Below are positions 1 to 7,385 of a stretch of 64,000 nt of DNA, piece by piece (the first letter of the stretch is position 1; each line of letters opens with the position of its first letter). The translations under genes were made by a program, and so were the position numbers. The stretch spans positions 124,001-188,000 of the forward strand of contig NZ_FOOT01000006.1 in the NCBI RefSeq assembly GCF_900113285.1. Reading direction: 5' to 3'. The stretch is from Pontibacter chinhatensis (GTDB taxonomy: Bacteria; Bacteroidota; Bacteroidia; Cytophagales; Hymenobacteraceae). The notes below the pieces were generated by a model, which was not told the DNA's origin, ran no database searches, and worked only from the letters and a program-made list of their open reading frames with translations.

Positions 1-1376
1 TAACTGTAGTTTCAGAAAGTAAGACTGACGGATTAGAAGTACAGGTTTCTTTTGCTGAGAAGGATGGGAAAGTACATTCCGATTTAACTGTAGGTGCTGC
101 TCTTTCTGATGCCAAGCCTTTGAAGGCGAATGAGAAAATAAGTAGCCCTGGTGTGAAACTTCATGGCTCTGGATTTATAGTTACACCCGAACAAGCAAGG
201 AAACTTGGCCTTGAAAGTATAAATGGTCTTGAAAATTATATCAAAGAGTATAGAAATGGTAGAGATTTAACTGATAAACCACGCGGAGTAAAAATTATCG
301 ATTTATTCGGCCTTTCAAGTGATGAAGTAAGAGTGAGATTTCCTGAAGTATACCAATGGGTTTTCGAGAGAGTAAAGCCAGAACGAGATGCAAAAGGAAA
401 TACTAAAGATGGAGCCGGTTATGCAAAACTCTGGTGGCTTTTTGGTAAGCCAAGAACAGAATTAAGAAAGTCAATGGAAGGATTGGATAAGTATATAGCT
501 ACTGTTGTTACAGCTAAACACAGAGTTTTCCAATTCTTAGAAGCTGATATACTCCCAGATGATGCTTTAATAAATATTGCCAGTCAAGACGCATTTATAC
601 TTGGTGTATTATCAAGCCAAATACATATTAAATGGGCGTTAGCAACTGGCAGTAACTTAGGTGGAAATACACCTCGATACATAAAAAGTTCTTGCTTCGA
701 AACCTTCCCCTTCCCTGCCGCCACCGAAGCACAGAAGGAGCAGATCCGAGGTATAACCGAGCAGCTGGACGCGCACCGCAAGCAGCGTCAGGCGCAGCAC
801 CCCACGCTCACCATCACCGACATGTATAACGTGCTGGAGAAACTGCGGTCGGGCGAGGCGCTTACCCCCAAAGAGCAGAAAACCCACGAGCAGGGGTTGG
901 TAAGTATACTGCTGCAGCTGCACCAGGAACTCGATGCCGCCGTGGCCGCCGCCTATGGCTGGCCCGCCAACCTTCCGGAAGAGGCCATACTCGAGCGCCT
1001 CGTGGCCCTGAACAAAGCACGCACCGCCGAAGAAGCACGCGGCCTCATCCGCTGGCTCCGCCCCGCCTACCAGAACCCGCAAGGCACCCAGCAAGGCGAG
1101 CTGGGAATTGAAAGCAAAAAGGCCGGCAAGGCCGTCACTGCCACCACCAAAGAGCAACTGGCCTGGCCGAAAACGCTCTCGGAGCAGGCGCAGGCCGTGC
1201 AACGTGCCCTGCAACTGCACGAGCGCCCGGCCACCGCGCAGGAGCTTATCGGTCAGTTCAAGCCCGTGGCCAAAACGCAGCAAACCCAGCGCCTCCAGCA
1301 AATCGACAGCCTGCTGCAAACGCTTCATGGCCTGGGCTTAGTCCGCAAAACCGAGCAGGAGCAGTACGTGAAGTAA
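1..1376 (+). CDS. MmeI-type restriction-modification DNA methyltransferase, C-terminal part (5' partial)
   Basis: The reading frame is open from base 3, so the gene begins outside the window and its catalytic methyltransferase motifs are not visible. What remains looks like the target-recognition region followed by the C-terminal region of MmeI-like (type IIL/IIG) enzymes, which modify DNA and choose its target with one polypeptide. Typical family strings are present: GNTPRYIKSSCFETFPFP at the end of the recognition region, then DAHRKQRQAQHP, MYNVLEKLRSGEAL and LVALNKARTAEEARGLIRWL. The last 70 residues resemble a helical winged-helix-like tail. Base composition changes sharply near base 690: AT-rich before, GC-rich after, with the change at the CFETFPFP motif. 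This suggests exchange of the recognition region. Family assignment is confident; whether nuclease activity is retained cannot be seen. Confidence 0.85.
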   Translation, partial: TVVSESKTDGLEVQVSFAEKDGKVHSDLTVGAALSDAKPLKANEKISSPGVKLHGSGFIVTPEQARKLGLESINGLENYIKEYRNGRDLTDKPRGVKIIDLFGLSSDEVRVRFPEVYQWVFERVKPERDAKGNTKDGAGYAKLWWLFGKPRTELRKSMEGLDKYIATVVTAKHRVFQFLEADILPDDALINIASQDAFILGVLSSQIHIKWALATGSNLGGNTPRYIKSSCFETFPFPAATEAQKEQIRGITEQLDAHRKQRQAQHPTLTITDMYNVLEKLRSGEALTPKEQKTHEQGLVSILLQLHQELDAAVAAAYGWPANLPEEAILERLVALNKARTAEEARGLIRWLRPAYQNPQGTQQGELGIESKKAGKAVTATTKEQLAWPKTLSEQAQAVQRALQLHERPATAQELIGQFKPVAKTQQTQRLQQIDSLLQTLHGLGLVRKTEQEQYVK

Positions 1377-1483
1377 AATCAGGATTTTGGGATTTAGGGA
1401 TGGGAAGGATGAAGGCCTGGTTTTCACCCCACCCCAGCCCTCCCCTAACAACAGGGGAGGGAGTTTTATACTTTGTTCTGCTG

Positions 1484-1534
1484 TTCCGGACATCCGTGTC
1501 CGGAACGTCTTCCGCTGCGGACATCCTTGTCCGC
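1484..1534 (+). repeat. Two GGACATCC-core hairpins
   Basis: TTCCGGACA and TGTCCGGAA flank a TCCG loop (1484-1505). Next to it GCGGACA and TGTCCGC flank TCCT (1517-1534). The core GGACATCCnTGTCC is kept while the outer stem bases differ on both sides. A third relative lies inverted at 2034-2055. Confidence 0.8.
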
Positions 1535-1744
1535 GTTTCTGCCATTCGGGGTCCAACCACCCCTTGCCCCTCCTTATCCAAGGAGGGGAGCTTGTAATTG
1601 CCACTTCTAAAGTATAAGTTTTATAGTTGCAGTTCTCGCGCGGAAAGGTCGCTACCTGTCCCTTCAAAGTATAAACCCAGCAGGCGATTATCATCCCCCT
1701 ACCCCCTTCCAAGGGGGACTTGGTTGTTAAGTTATACAGAAAAT

Positions 1745-1834
1745 TGTCCCCTTGAGGGGACCATAGGGGTGTTTACTTTTAGCGAAGGCTCTTACCACTG
1801 GCTTTACACCCCTGTAGTCCCCTCAAGGGGACAG
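1745..1834. repeat. Inverted pair of GTCCCCTTGAGGGGAC elements
   Basis: A copy of GTCCCCTTGAGGGGAC followed by TAGGGGTGTTTA faces its reverse complement about 60 bases away. The whole unit is an inverted repeat of about 90 bases. The same arrangement is at 8809-8923, and single arms are at 14971-15004 and 50201-50270. Confidence 0.8.
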
Positions 1835-1997
1835 TTTATACTTGTTGCATAGCAAAGGCAGTAGCTATCGAGCTTGCTTCAAGTCGAAGGAAGCAGCGGC
1901 TATGAAAGTATAGCTGAAGTATAGGCCAAAGTATAAAAAGGCACGAGCTACAAGCTCGCGCCAGCGGAAGTATAAAGTATAGCCAAACTATAAAAGT

Positions 1998-2059
1998 ATA
2001 ATTTACGCAGACCGAAGTTCCGCAGCAGAAAGGTTCCGGACAAGGATGTCCGGAACAGC
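1998..2059 (-). repeat. Inverted copy of the GGACATCC hairpin module
   Basis: Read on the minus strand this matches 1480-1535: CTGTTCCGGACATCC, then TGTCCGGAAC, then CTGCTGCGGA. The 9-base stem (2034-2042 with 2047-2055) lies just after the stop codon of the neighbouring minus-strand lipoprotein gene, so it may also act as that gene's transcript end. Confidence 0.7.
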
Positions 2060-2063
2060 GGGA

Positions 2064-2897
2064 TTAATCACGTTTCACTTCTTTAACAAGATAGCTATAG
2101 CTGCTAGTCTCCACTACCCCCGAAGCAAACTGTCTATCCGATACTATGGGGTAGCCTGCTTCGTTATAAATATAGTTGGTCGTAAAGCTCCTGTTCCCAT
2201 TGTCGTCAGCCGACCCCGGTGCTAAATCTTCATAAGAGATAACATTATGGTCGGTTAACAGCGATTCCACAAAAACACCGGAGGGTTGGAAGGCCAGGAA
2301 AGTCTGATCAAGCAGCATCGGAAGCGGCCTGCTTTTATCATCCGTTACCACCTTGGCTTCCTCGGCTACTTCACCCGAGGCGAGCGTGCGTCGGAGCATA
2401 ATTTCGTTTGCTTTTGTGTACGTCAGCTTAGTGACGCTGATGAGGTTAGCAGCTGCTTCATTGCCTGCGTATAGTTCTTGCACTAACAGCTTGCCATAAG
2501 GATCAAACCTGTTTACGTATGTAAGGGGCATTGCTTCTCTATATTTCTCAACCTGCTCTATAGGCCGGTTCTGAGAATCGTAATTAGTTGACCATATCCT
2601 GCCCGTTTCAATGAGTACCTGCGACAGATAGCCCTTGTTGTTATAGCTCAGTACCGTACCGAGGTTTTTCGCTTCGGAACCACTTGTAGTCAGCACATCA
2701 ATCCGGTCCAGAAGGTTATCCTCATCATAGGTATACTTCCACTCTATGGTTTTCTGCGAGCCATCTGCCATACTGATTTCTGATGTTTTGCGGTGCAGCA
2801 GATAAGTCTTTTCAACAGGCTCCGGGCGCTCGTCGTCATCTGTGCAGCCTGTAAACAGGCAAAGGGCAAAAAAAGCAAACAGCCATTTCGTTTTCAT
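2064..2897 (-). CDS. Hypothetical lipoprotein with YD-repeat-like segments
   Basis: The 277-residue product has a short signal peptide ending in a lipobox, LFTGC with Cys18, followed by an acidic TDDDE linker that favours outer-membrane placement in Bacteroidota. The body has strings such as KYTYDEDNLLDRI, LSYNNKGYLSQV and TNYDSQNRPIEQVEKY, with the aromatic/Asp/Asn pattern of YD or RHS-like repeats found in extracellular beta-rich proteins. No catalytic motif is visible. The gene stands alone and faces the methyltransferase gene across repeat block A. Function unknown; a cell-surface role is inferred only from the lipobox and repeats. Confidence 0.8.
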   Translation of the reverse strand: MKTKWLFAFFALCLFTGCTDDDERPEPVEKTYLLHRKTSEISMADGSQKTIEWKYTYDEDNLLDRIDVLTTSGSEAKNLGTVLSYNNKGYLSQVLIETGRIWSTNYDSQNRPIEQVEKYREAMPLTYVNRFDPYGKLLVQELYAGNEAAANLISVTKLTYTKANEIMLRRTLASGEVAEEAKVVTDDKSRPLPMLLDQTFLAFQPSGVFVESLLTDHNVISYEDLAPGSADDNGNRSFTTNYIYNEAGYPIVSDRQFASGVVETSSYSYLVKEVKRD

Positions 2898-3027
2898 ATT
2901 CTTGGATTTAGCATGAATGATTACGCGTCTCTAATCAAATATAGTTAAATATTTATACTTTGTTTATATAAGTACTACTATATCCGATATAGATAAAGTA
3001 TAACCAAGACTAGTGGGTTGCTAAACT

Positions 3028-3200
3028 GCAGGATGATCGGCAGCCAGAAAGAGTAGCTTGTGTCAAGTAGAAGGAAGCGGTAGCTAAGGAAGTATAAACA
3101 GGAAGTATAGCAAGGTATAAAAGTATGGCAAAAGCGGATGCAGGCGCCAGAAAAGTATAAGTCATAGGCAAAGTATAAAATCCTGCTAATCCTTTCATCC
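3028..3200 (+). repeat. Isolated copy of the AGCTTGT/GGAAGC module with AAGTATAA cluster
   Basis: Bases 3028-3098 match the distal module of the composite blocks (compare 5315-5385 and 47385-47450): GATGnnCGGCAGC, then TAGCTTGTGTC, then GGAAGC and GAAGTATAAA. Six AGTATA hexamers follow within about 140 bases. The 2898-3376 gap holds no convincing gene; its other part is AT-rich and probably contains the promoters of the two divergent genes. Confidence 0.65.
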
Positions 3201-3376
3201 TGTAAATCCTGATTCAGACAAGTATAAAAGTATAGCCTGCGCAAAACTGAAGAACCACAGCAATGGCAGCCGAATACCCATCAAGCTTTCAGGCCACCCT
3301 CTCTACCCCTGCCCCAGTTAATCGTATAGGAAACCACATCATTCCTGCACACTACTTAAATCAAACCCCACCCAAC

Positions 3377-4849
3377 ATGCTACGTGCGCTCTCTGACATC
3401 GACTGGCTTCTGATCGGAGAAACACTTTACCTGGCCATTATTATCCTGGTCTGCCTGCGCATCATTTACGACACCCGCTCCTCCATTAAAACGCTTGCGT
3501 ACCTGCTGCTCGTCATCTTTGTGCCGATAGGCGGCATTCTATTCTATTTTTCGTTTGGCATCAATTACCGCAAGCGCAGCTTATACTCTAAAAAGTTGCT
3601 CCAGAATGTGGAGCTCATGGGTGAGATAGAGGAGAAAATTATCTCCTACTCCAGACAGAATTTCAAGGAAAGCCCTGCCGAGGTGCAGCAGTACAGGCCC
3701 CTGGCGCTCCTGCTGCTCAAGGATAACCTCAGCCCCCTAACCGCAGGCAACAAGGTGAAACTGCTGCTAAACGGCGAGCAGAAGTTTGCCGAAGTGTTCG
3801 AAGCCTTGGAGCAGGCCCGGCACCACATCCACCTGGAGTACTACATCATCAACAATGACCTCATCGGCAACAAGCTTAAGGAACTGCTAATTCGGAAGGC
3901 AAGAGAAGGAGTAATTGTGCGGTTGATTTATGATGACTTTGGCAGCCGGCCCATCCGTCGGAAATTCAGGCGCGAGTTGCAGGACGCCGGCGTGGAAGTA
4001 TACCCGTTCCATAAAGTCCGTATCCTGCTGCTCGCCAACCGGCTCAACTACCGCAACCACCGCAAAATCATCGTGGTAGATGGCGTAACAGCCTTTGTGG
4101 GCGGCATCAACATCAGCGACAGCTACATCAATTACCCCAACCAAAAAGAAAAAACGTACTGGCGCGACACCCACCTGCGCATCGACGGGCCGGGCGCCTT
4201 TTACCTGCAGTACCTGTTCTTTACCGACTGGAATTTCTCCTCCCAACGGCACCTGGAGCCGGAAAAAGAGTATTTCCTGCCAACGGAAAACATACAGGGC
4301 AACACCGTGGTACAGATCGCCTCAAGCGGCCCCGACTCCTCCAAGCCCACCATCATGTTCTCCATCCTGCAGGCGATTGCCCTTGCCAAGGAAGAAATCC
4401 TGCTCACCACGCCATACTTTATACCCGGCGAAAGTATTCTGGATGCCATGACGATTGCGGCCATGGGCGGCGTGACGGTAAAACTGCTTGTTCCGGAAAA
4501 CTCCGACTCCTTTATCGTGGATACGGCAGCCCGGTCGTATTTCGAGAGCCTGCTGGACGTAGGCGTGCAGATTTACCAGTACCGCAAAGGCTTTATCCAC
4601 GCCAAAACCCTGGTGGTAGACGGCAACCTGTCGATGGTGGGCACCGCGAACATGGACTACCGCAGCTTTGACCTGAATTTTGAAGTGAACGCCGTAGTCT
4701 ATGACGCCGCTTTTGCCGGAGAGCTCCGCCGGGCCTTTTTCCAGGACCTGACACACGCCACCAAGCTAGACGCCGCAGCCTGGAAAGCACGCCCGGTATA
4801 CATCCATCTCTTCGAAAAGGTATTTAAGCTGATTTCTCCGCTTTTGTGA
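3377..4849 (+). CDS. cls: Cardiolipin synthase (phospholipase D superfamily)
   Basis: The enzyme joins two phosphatidylglycerol molecules into cardiolipin at the inner membrane. Two N-terminal membrane segments (LLIGETLYLAIIILVCLRI and TLAYLLLVIFVPIGGILFY) are followed by two PLD domains. HKD motifs are visible as NHRKIIVVDGVTAFVGG (from about 4055) and IHAKTLVVDGNLSMVGTAN (from about 4593). From the ATG at 3377 the protein has 490 residues, usual for the family. The frame extends upstream to 3263, but the extra 38 residues look like leader sequence, and starting at MLRALSDIDW puts the first helix where cardiolipin synthases have it. The gene is followed by repeat block B. Confidence 0.92.
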   Translation: MLRALSDIDWLLIGETLYLAIIILVCLRIIYDTRSSIKTLAYLLLVIFVPIGGILFYFSFGINYRKRSLYSKKLLQNVELMGEIEEKIISYSRQNFKESPAEVQQYRPLALLLLKDNLSPLTAGNKVKLLLNGEQKFAEVFEALEQARHHIHLEYYIINNDLIGNKLKELLIRKAREGVIVRLIYDDFGSRPIRRKFRRELQDAGVEVYPFHKVRILLLANRLNYRNHRKIIVVDGVTAFVGGINISDSYINYPNQKEKTYWRDTHLRIDGPGAFYLQYLFFTDWNFSSQRHLEPEKEYFLPTENIQGNTVVQIASSGPDSSKPTIMFSILQAIALAKEEILLTTPYFIPGESILDAMTIAAMGGVTVKLLVPENSDSFIVDTAARSYFESLLDVGVQIYQYRKGFIHAKTLVVDGNLSMVGTANMDYRSFDLNFEVNAVVYDAAFAGELRRAFFQDLTHATKLDAAAWKARPVYIHLFEKVFKLISPLL

Positions 4850-4879
4850 TAGGGTTGTTTTTGTTTGGGAATATTTGCA

Positions 4880-5515
4880 GTGCCGGGTCCAACCACCCCT
4901 AACCCCTCCTTATCCAAGGCGGGGAGCCTGTCATTACTTTGGCTGAAGTATAAATTTCATTGCTGCTGTTCTCGCGCGGACAGGTCGCGACCTGTCCCTA
5001 CCAAGTATAAACCCACCCCCAGCCCCTCCGAGGAGGGGAATAATACTTGCCCCTCTTCTTGGCATCTCGAGCAGGGCGAGAAATCTATCGGGAATTCCAC
5101 CATCCAGATCTCTCCCGATGGTCGAGATGACAGCAATAGCAATAGCTATCAAATGCTTCCCAGCCTTTGGGTTGAGCGACTTGTACATTTCCGGTGCCGC
5201 AGGCAGCTCGAGGCACGAGAGCAGGAAATGTACACCGCGCGATGTCCGAAGGCGAGGCCTCCCGGCCTTGAGGGCACCAAAGCTAGAGATGAAACAGTAG
5301 GTTTGTAAGTCTATAGGATGAACGGCAGCTAGTAAGGATAGCTTGTGTCCAGTTGCAGGAAGCCGTGGCTATTGGAAGTATAAAGTGTGGCTGAAGTATA
5401 AAAGTATAGCCGAAGTAAAAAGTATAGCCGAAGTATAAAGTATGGCTCTGCGAGCCAGTTGGGTTGCAAACCCAACATCATAGACAGGCACGGGTTGCAA
5501 ACCCGCGCCAGCAAT
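4880..5515 (+). repeat. Composite intergenic repeat block B
   Basis: Modules in order: GTCCAACCACCCC with the CCTCCTT/AAGG palindrome (4885-4930); CTCGCGCGGACAGGTCGCGA (4970-5005); CCCCTCCGAGGAGGGG (5020-5040); the CATCTCGA...TCGAGATGACAG inverted repeat (5062-5131); the large hairpin module (5145-5296) with stem TTGTACATTTCC/GGAAATGTACA and inner stem GTGCC/GGCAC; the AGCTTGT/GGAAGC module (5315-5385); and three small hairpins (5440-5512), GGCT/AGCC, TTGGGTT/AACCCAA and CGGGTT/AACCCG. It lies between convergent genes. No gene seen in 4850-5667. Confidence 0.85.
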
Positions 5516-5667
5516 TGGGATGAGAAGCGTCGGTTCACGGGAGGCACAAGCGTATCATTTTAAGCCCGCCTACCCCTCCATAGAACAAGTCCTATACAGC
5601 AGGAATTCTCCCCCTCCAACAACTAACTCCAATAACGAATAACTATCAACCAATAACTTCCCCTCCC

Positions 5668-6690
5668 CTACCGCATCAGGAACATAAACTTGCCGACGTT
5701 CTTCAGGGCGATGCTGGTACCGCGCACCACGGCTTGCAGCGGCTCTTCCACCACGTGCGTGGGCAGTCTGGTTTTGGCGGAAATGCGTTTATCCAGGCCG
5801 CGCAGCAAGGCGCCGCCGCCTGTCAGGTAAATGCCCTCCTGGTGAATATCGGCTGCCAGCTCCGGCGGCGTTACCTCCAGGGTTTTCAGAATGGCTTCCT
5901 CAATCTTGCTCAGTGATCGGTCGAGGCAGTGGGCCACGTCGACATAGGCTACCTCCACCTGCTTGGGCAAGCCTGTGAGCAGGTCGCGGCCTTTCACAAA
6001 AATATTTTCCGGCGGGTCCTGCAACTCCGACAGGGCGGCTCCCACCTGTATTTTTATCTTTTCGGCAGTAGCCTGCCCAATCATCATGTTATACTGGCGG
6101 CGCATAAAGTGCATGATGTCGGCGTCGAAGTTCTCCCCTGCTACTCTGAGCGAGTGGTCGCACACAATACCGCTCAGGGCAATAACGGCAATTTCGGTGG
6201 TGCCGCCTCCGATATCCACAATCATGTGTCCGGTTGGCTCCTCCACATCCAGCCCGATGCCCACGGCAGCGGCCAGGGGCTCGTACACCAGGTACAGTTC
6301 CTTGGCGCCGGCAATGGTGGCTGCATCGCGGATGGCCCTTTTCTCTACCTCCGTGATGCCCGAAGGAACGCAAATCACCATTTTGTAGGAAGCAGCCAGT
6401 CGCTTTCTGCCATTCGTGGCCAGCCGCAGCATTCCTTTTATCATGTGCTCCGAGGCACCGAAGTCGGCAATGACTCCATCTTTCAGAGGGCGCACCACGC
6501 GGATGTCTTCATGCGTCTTCCCCTCCATCTGCAAAGCCTCCCGCCCAATGGCCAGCACCTCCCCCGTGTTACGGTTAATGGCCACCACCGACGGCTCGTT
6601 CACCACCACCTTGCCATCGCGGATAACGAGGCAGTTTGCCGTACCCAAATCAATCGCTACTTCCTCTGTAAAAAAATTAAATAAACTCAT
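5668..6690 (-). CDS. mreB: Rod shape-determining protein MreB
   Basis: A 340-residue actin homologue that forms filaments under the inner membrane and guides side-wall peptidoglycan synthesis. The actin-fold ATP-binding strings are present: phosphate-1 AIDLGTANCLVI near residue 11, VRPLKDGVIADF, the connecting region VCVPSGITEVEKRAIRDAA, phosphate-2 MIVDIGGGTTEIAVI and the adenosine motif IYLTGGGALLRGLD near the C-terminus. The start at 6690 gives MSLFNFFTEEVAIDLG, the usual short N-terminus; the 46 residues upstream in frame do not fit the family. No mreC or mreD adjoins it, so this may be a stand-alone or second MreB. Its 3' end faces repeat block B. Confidence 0.93.
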   Translation of the reverse strand: MSLFNFFTEEVAIDLGTANCLVIRDGKVVVNEPSVVAINRNTGEVLAIGREALQMEGKTHEDIRVVRPLKDGVIADFGASEHMIKGMLRLATNGRKRLAASYKMVICVPSGITEVEKRAIRDAATIAGAKELYLVYEPLAAAVGIGLDVEEPTGHMIVDIGGGTTEIAVIALSGIVCDHSLRVAGENFDADIMHFMRRQYNMMIGQATAEKIKIQVGAALSELQDPPENIFVKGRDLLTGLPKQVEVAYVDVAHCLDRSLSKIEEAILKTLEVTPPELAADIHQEGIYLTGGGALLRGLDKRISAKTRLPTHVVEEPLQAVVRGTSIALKNVGKFMFLMR

Positions 6691-7385
6691 TTGCCGTTCG
6701 TAATGCTTAAATATCTGTAATCTGCTGTAGCTGAACCTAAAAGCTGGCTGACTTCGGCATGCACACCTTTCCCTCCTGTGAAAAAATTTGATACTGAGTC
6801 CTGTACTTCTATACTCTCGGTTTAGCAAAGCATCTTAGCTAAGAGCAGCTGTGACGCAGTATTTTACCAAAAGCTATTTGTAAGTAAAAAGCAGGCATGG
6901 GAGAAGGCGTGTTGCAGGCAAGCCCTTACCCGCTACGCTTAGGTTCGGCCGGAGTGGTTCCGGCTTACCTGTTGAAGTCCTTGTGGGCGGTGTAGAACGG
7001 AAGGCAGTAACCGTTCAGCACATCGCTTTGGGAGATGTGGTGCGACGATGCGACAAAGCCGGAAAGCGGTTTGGGTATCGAATTGATAAAGATATTGTAA
7101 GGCACCACAGCTGTATGTAAAAGAAGCCCTAAATTACCAGCTGCGAGCCATAAAAGCAACTGCCTGGCGGCTTGTTAAAGTTAAATTTATTTAATATTGT
7201 CATAGCCTCTCTGTTGCCGCCTCTGCCCGCAATATGGGAGGTTGCCCTGCGTTATGGCTTCAGTTATTACTATTACACTACGTTTTTTAAACCTGTCCTG
7301 AAAAAGCCTGACTTGCCAGATTTTAGAGGGGCGTTTTTCTACAGAAGCCTTATATTTAGGCCGGAAGTTTTGTTGGTATTGGTGT
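6691..7385. other. Divergent intergenic region without a recognised gene
   Basis: This 695-base gap separates the divergent mreB and serine hydrolase genes and should hold both promoters. It lacks the composite repeats and the AAGTATAA motif is scarce (one TATACT near 6811). Short open frames on both strands have no recognisable protein character. Confidence 0.5.

Larger units (their letters stand above)
1428..1990 (+). repeat. Composite intergenic repeat block A
   Basis: This gap between convergent genes is filled with short modules that recur in five other blocks in the same order. They are a CCCTCCCCT/AGGGGAGGG hairpin (1438-1461), a pair of GGACATCC hairpins (1484-1534), the GTCCAACCACCCC module ending in a CCTCCTT/AAGGAGG palindrome (1548-1592), a CTCGCGCGG module (1629-1680), a long inverted repeat of GTCCCCTTGAGGGGAC (1745-1834), a degraded AGCTT/GAAGGAAGC module (1857-1920) and a CACGAGC/GCTCGCG hairpin (1936-1960). 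Several AAGTATAA copies separate them. Open frames here are shadows of the repeats. I see no gene. Confidence 0.8.

Noticed and set aside
1428..1852. Open frames in repeat block A (for example 1387-1617 and 1598-1852)
   Set aside because: They run across hairpin modules that recur elsewhere in other frames and orientations, so they are by-products of GC-rich repeats.
4880..5515. Possible CRISPR array in the repeat blocks
   Set aside because: Modules differ from each other, spacing is irregular, there are no unique spacers of constant length and no cas genes. The order is fixed between distant blocks, unlike an array.
6965..7159. Minus-strand frame of 64 codons in the mreB upstream gap
   Set aside because: No homology-like pattern or start context is visible. 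It may be decayed sequence but cannot be supported.
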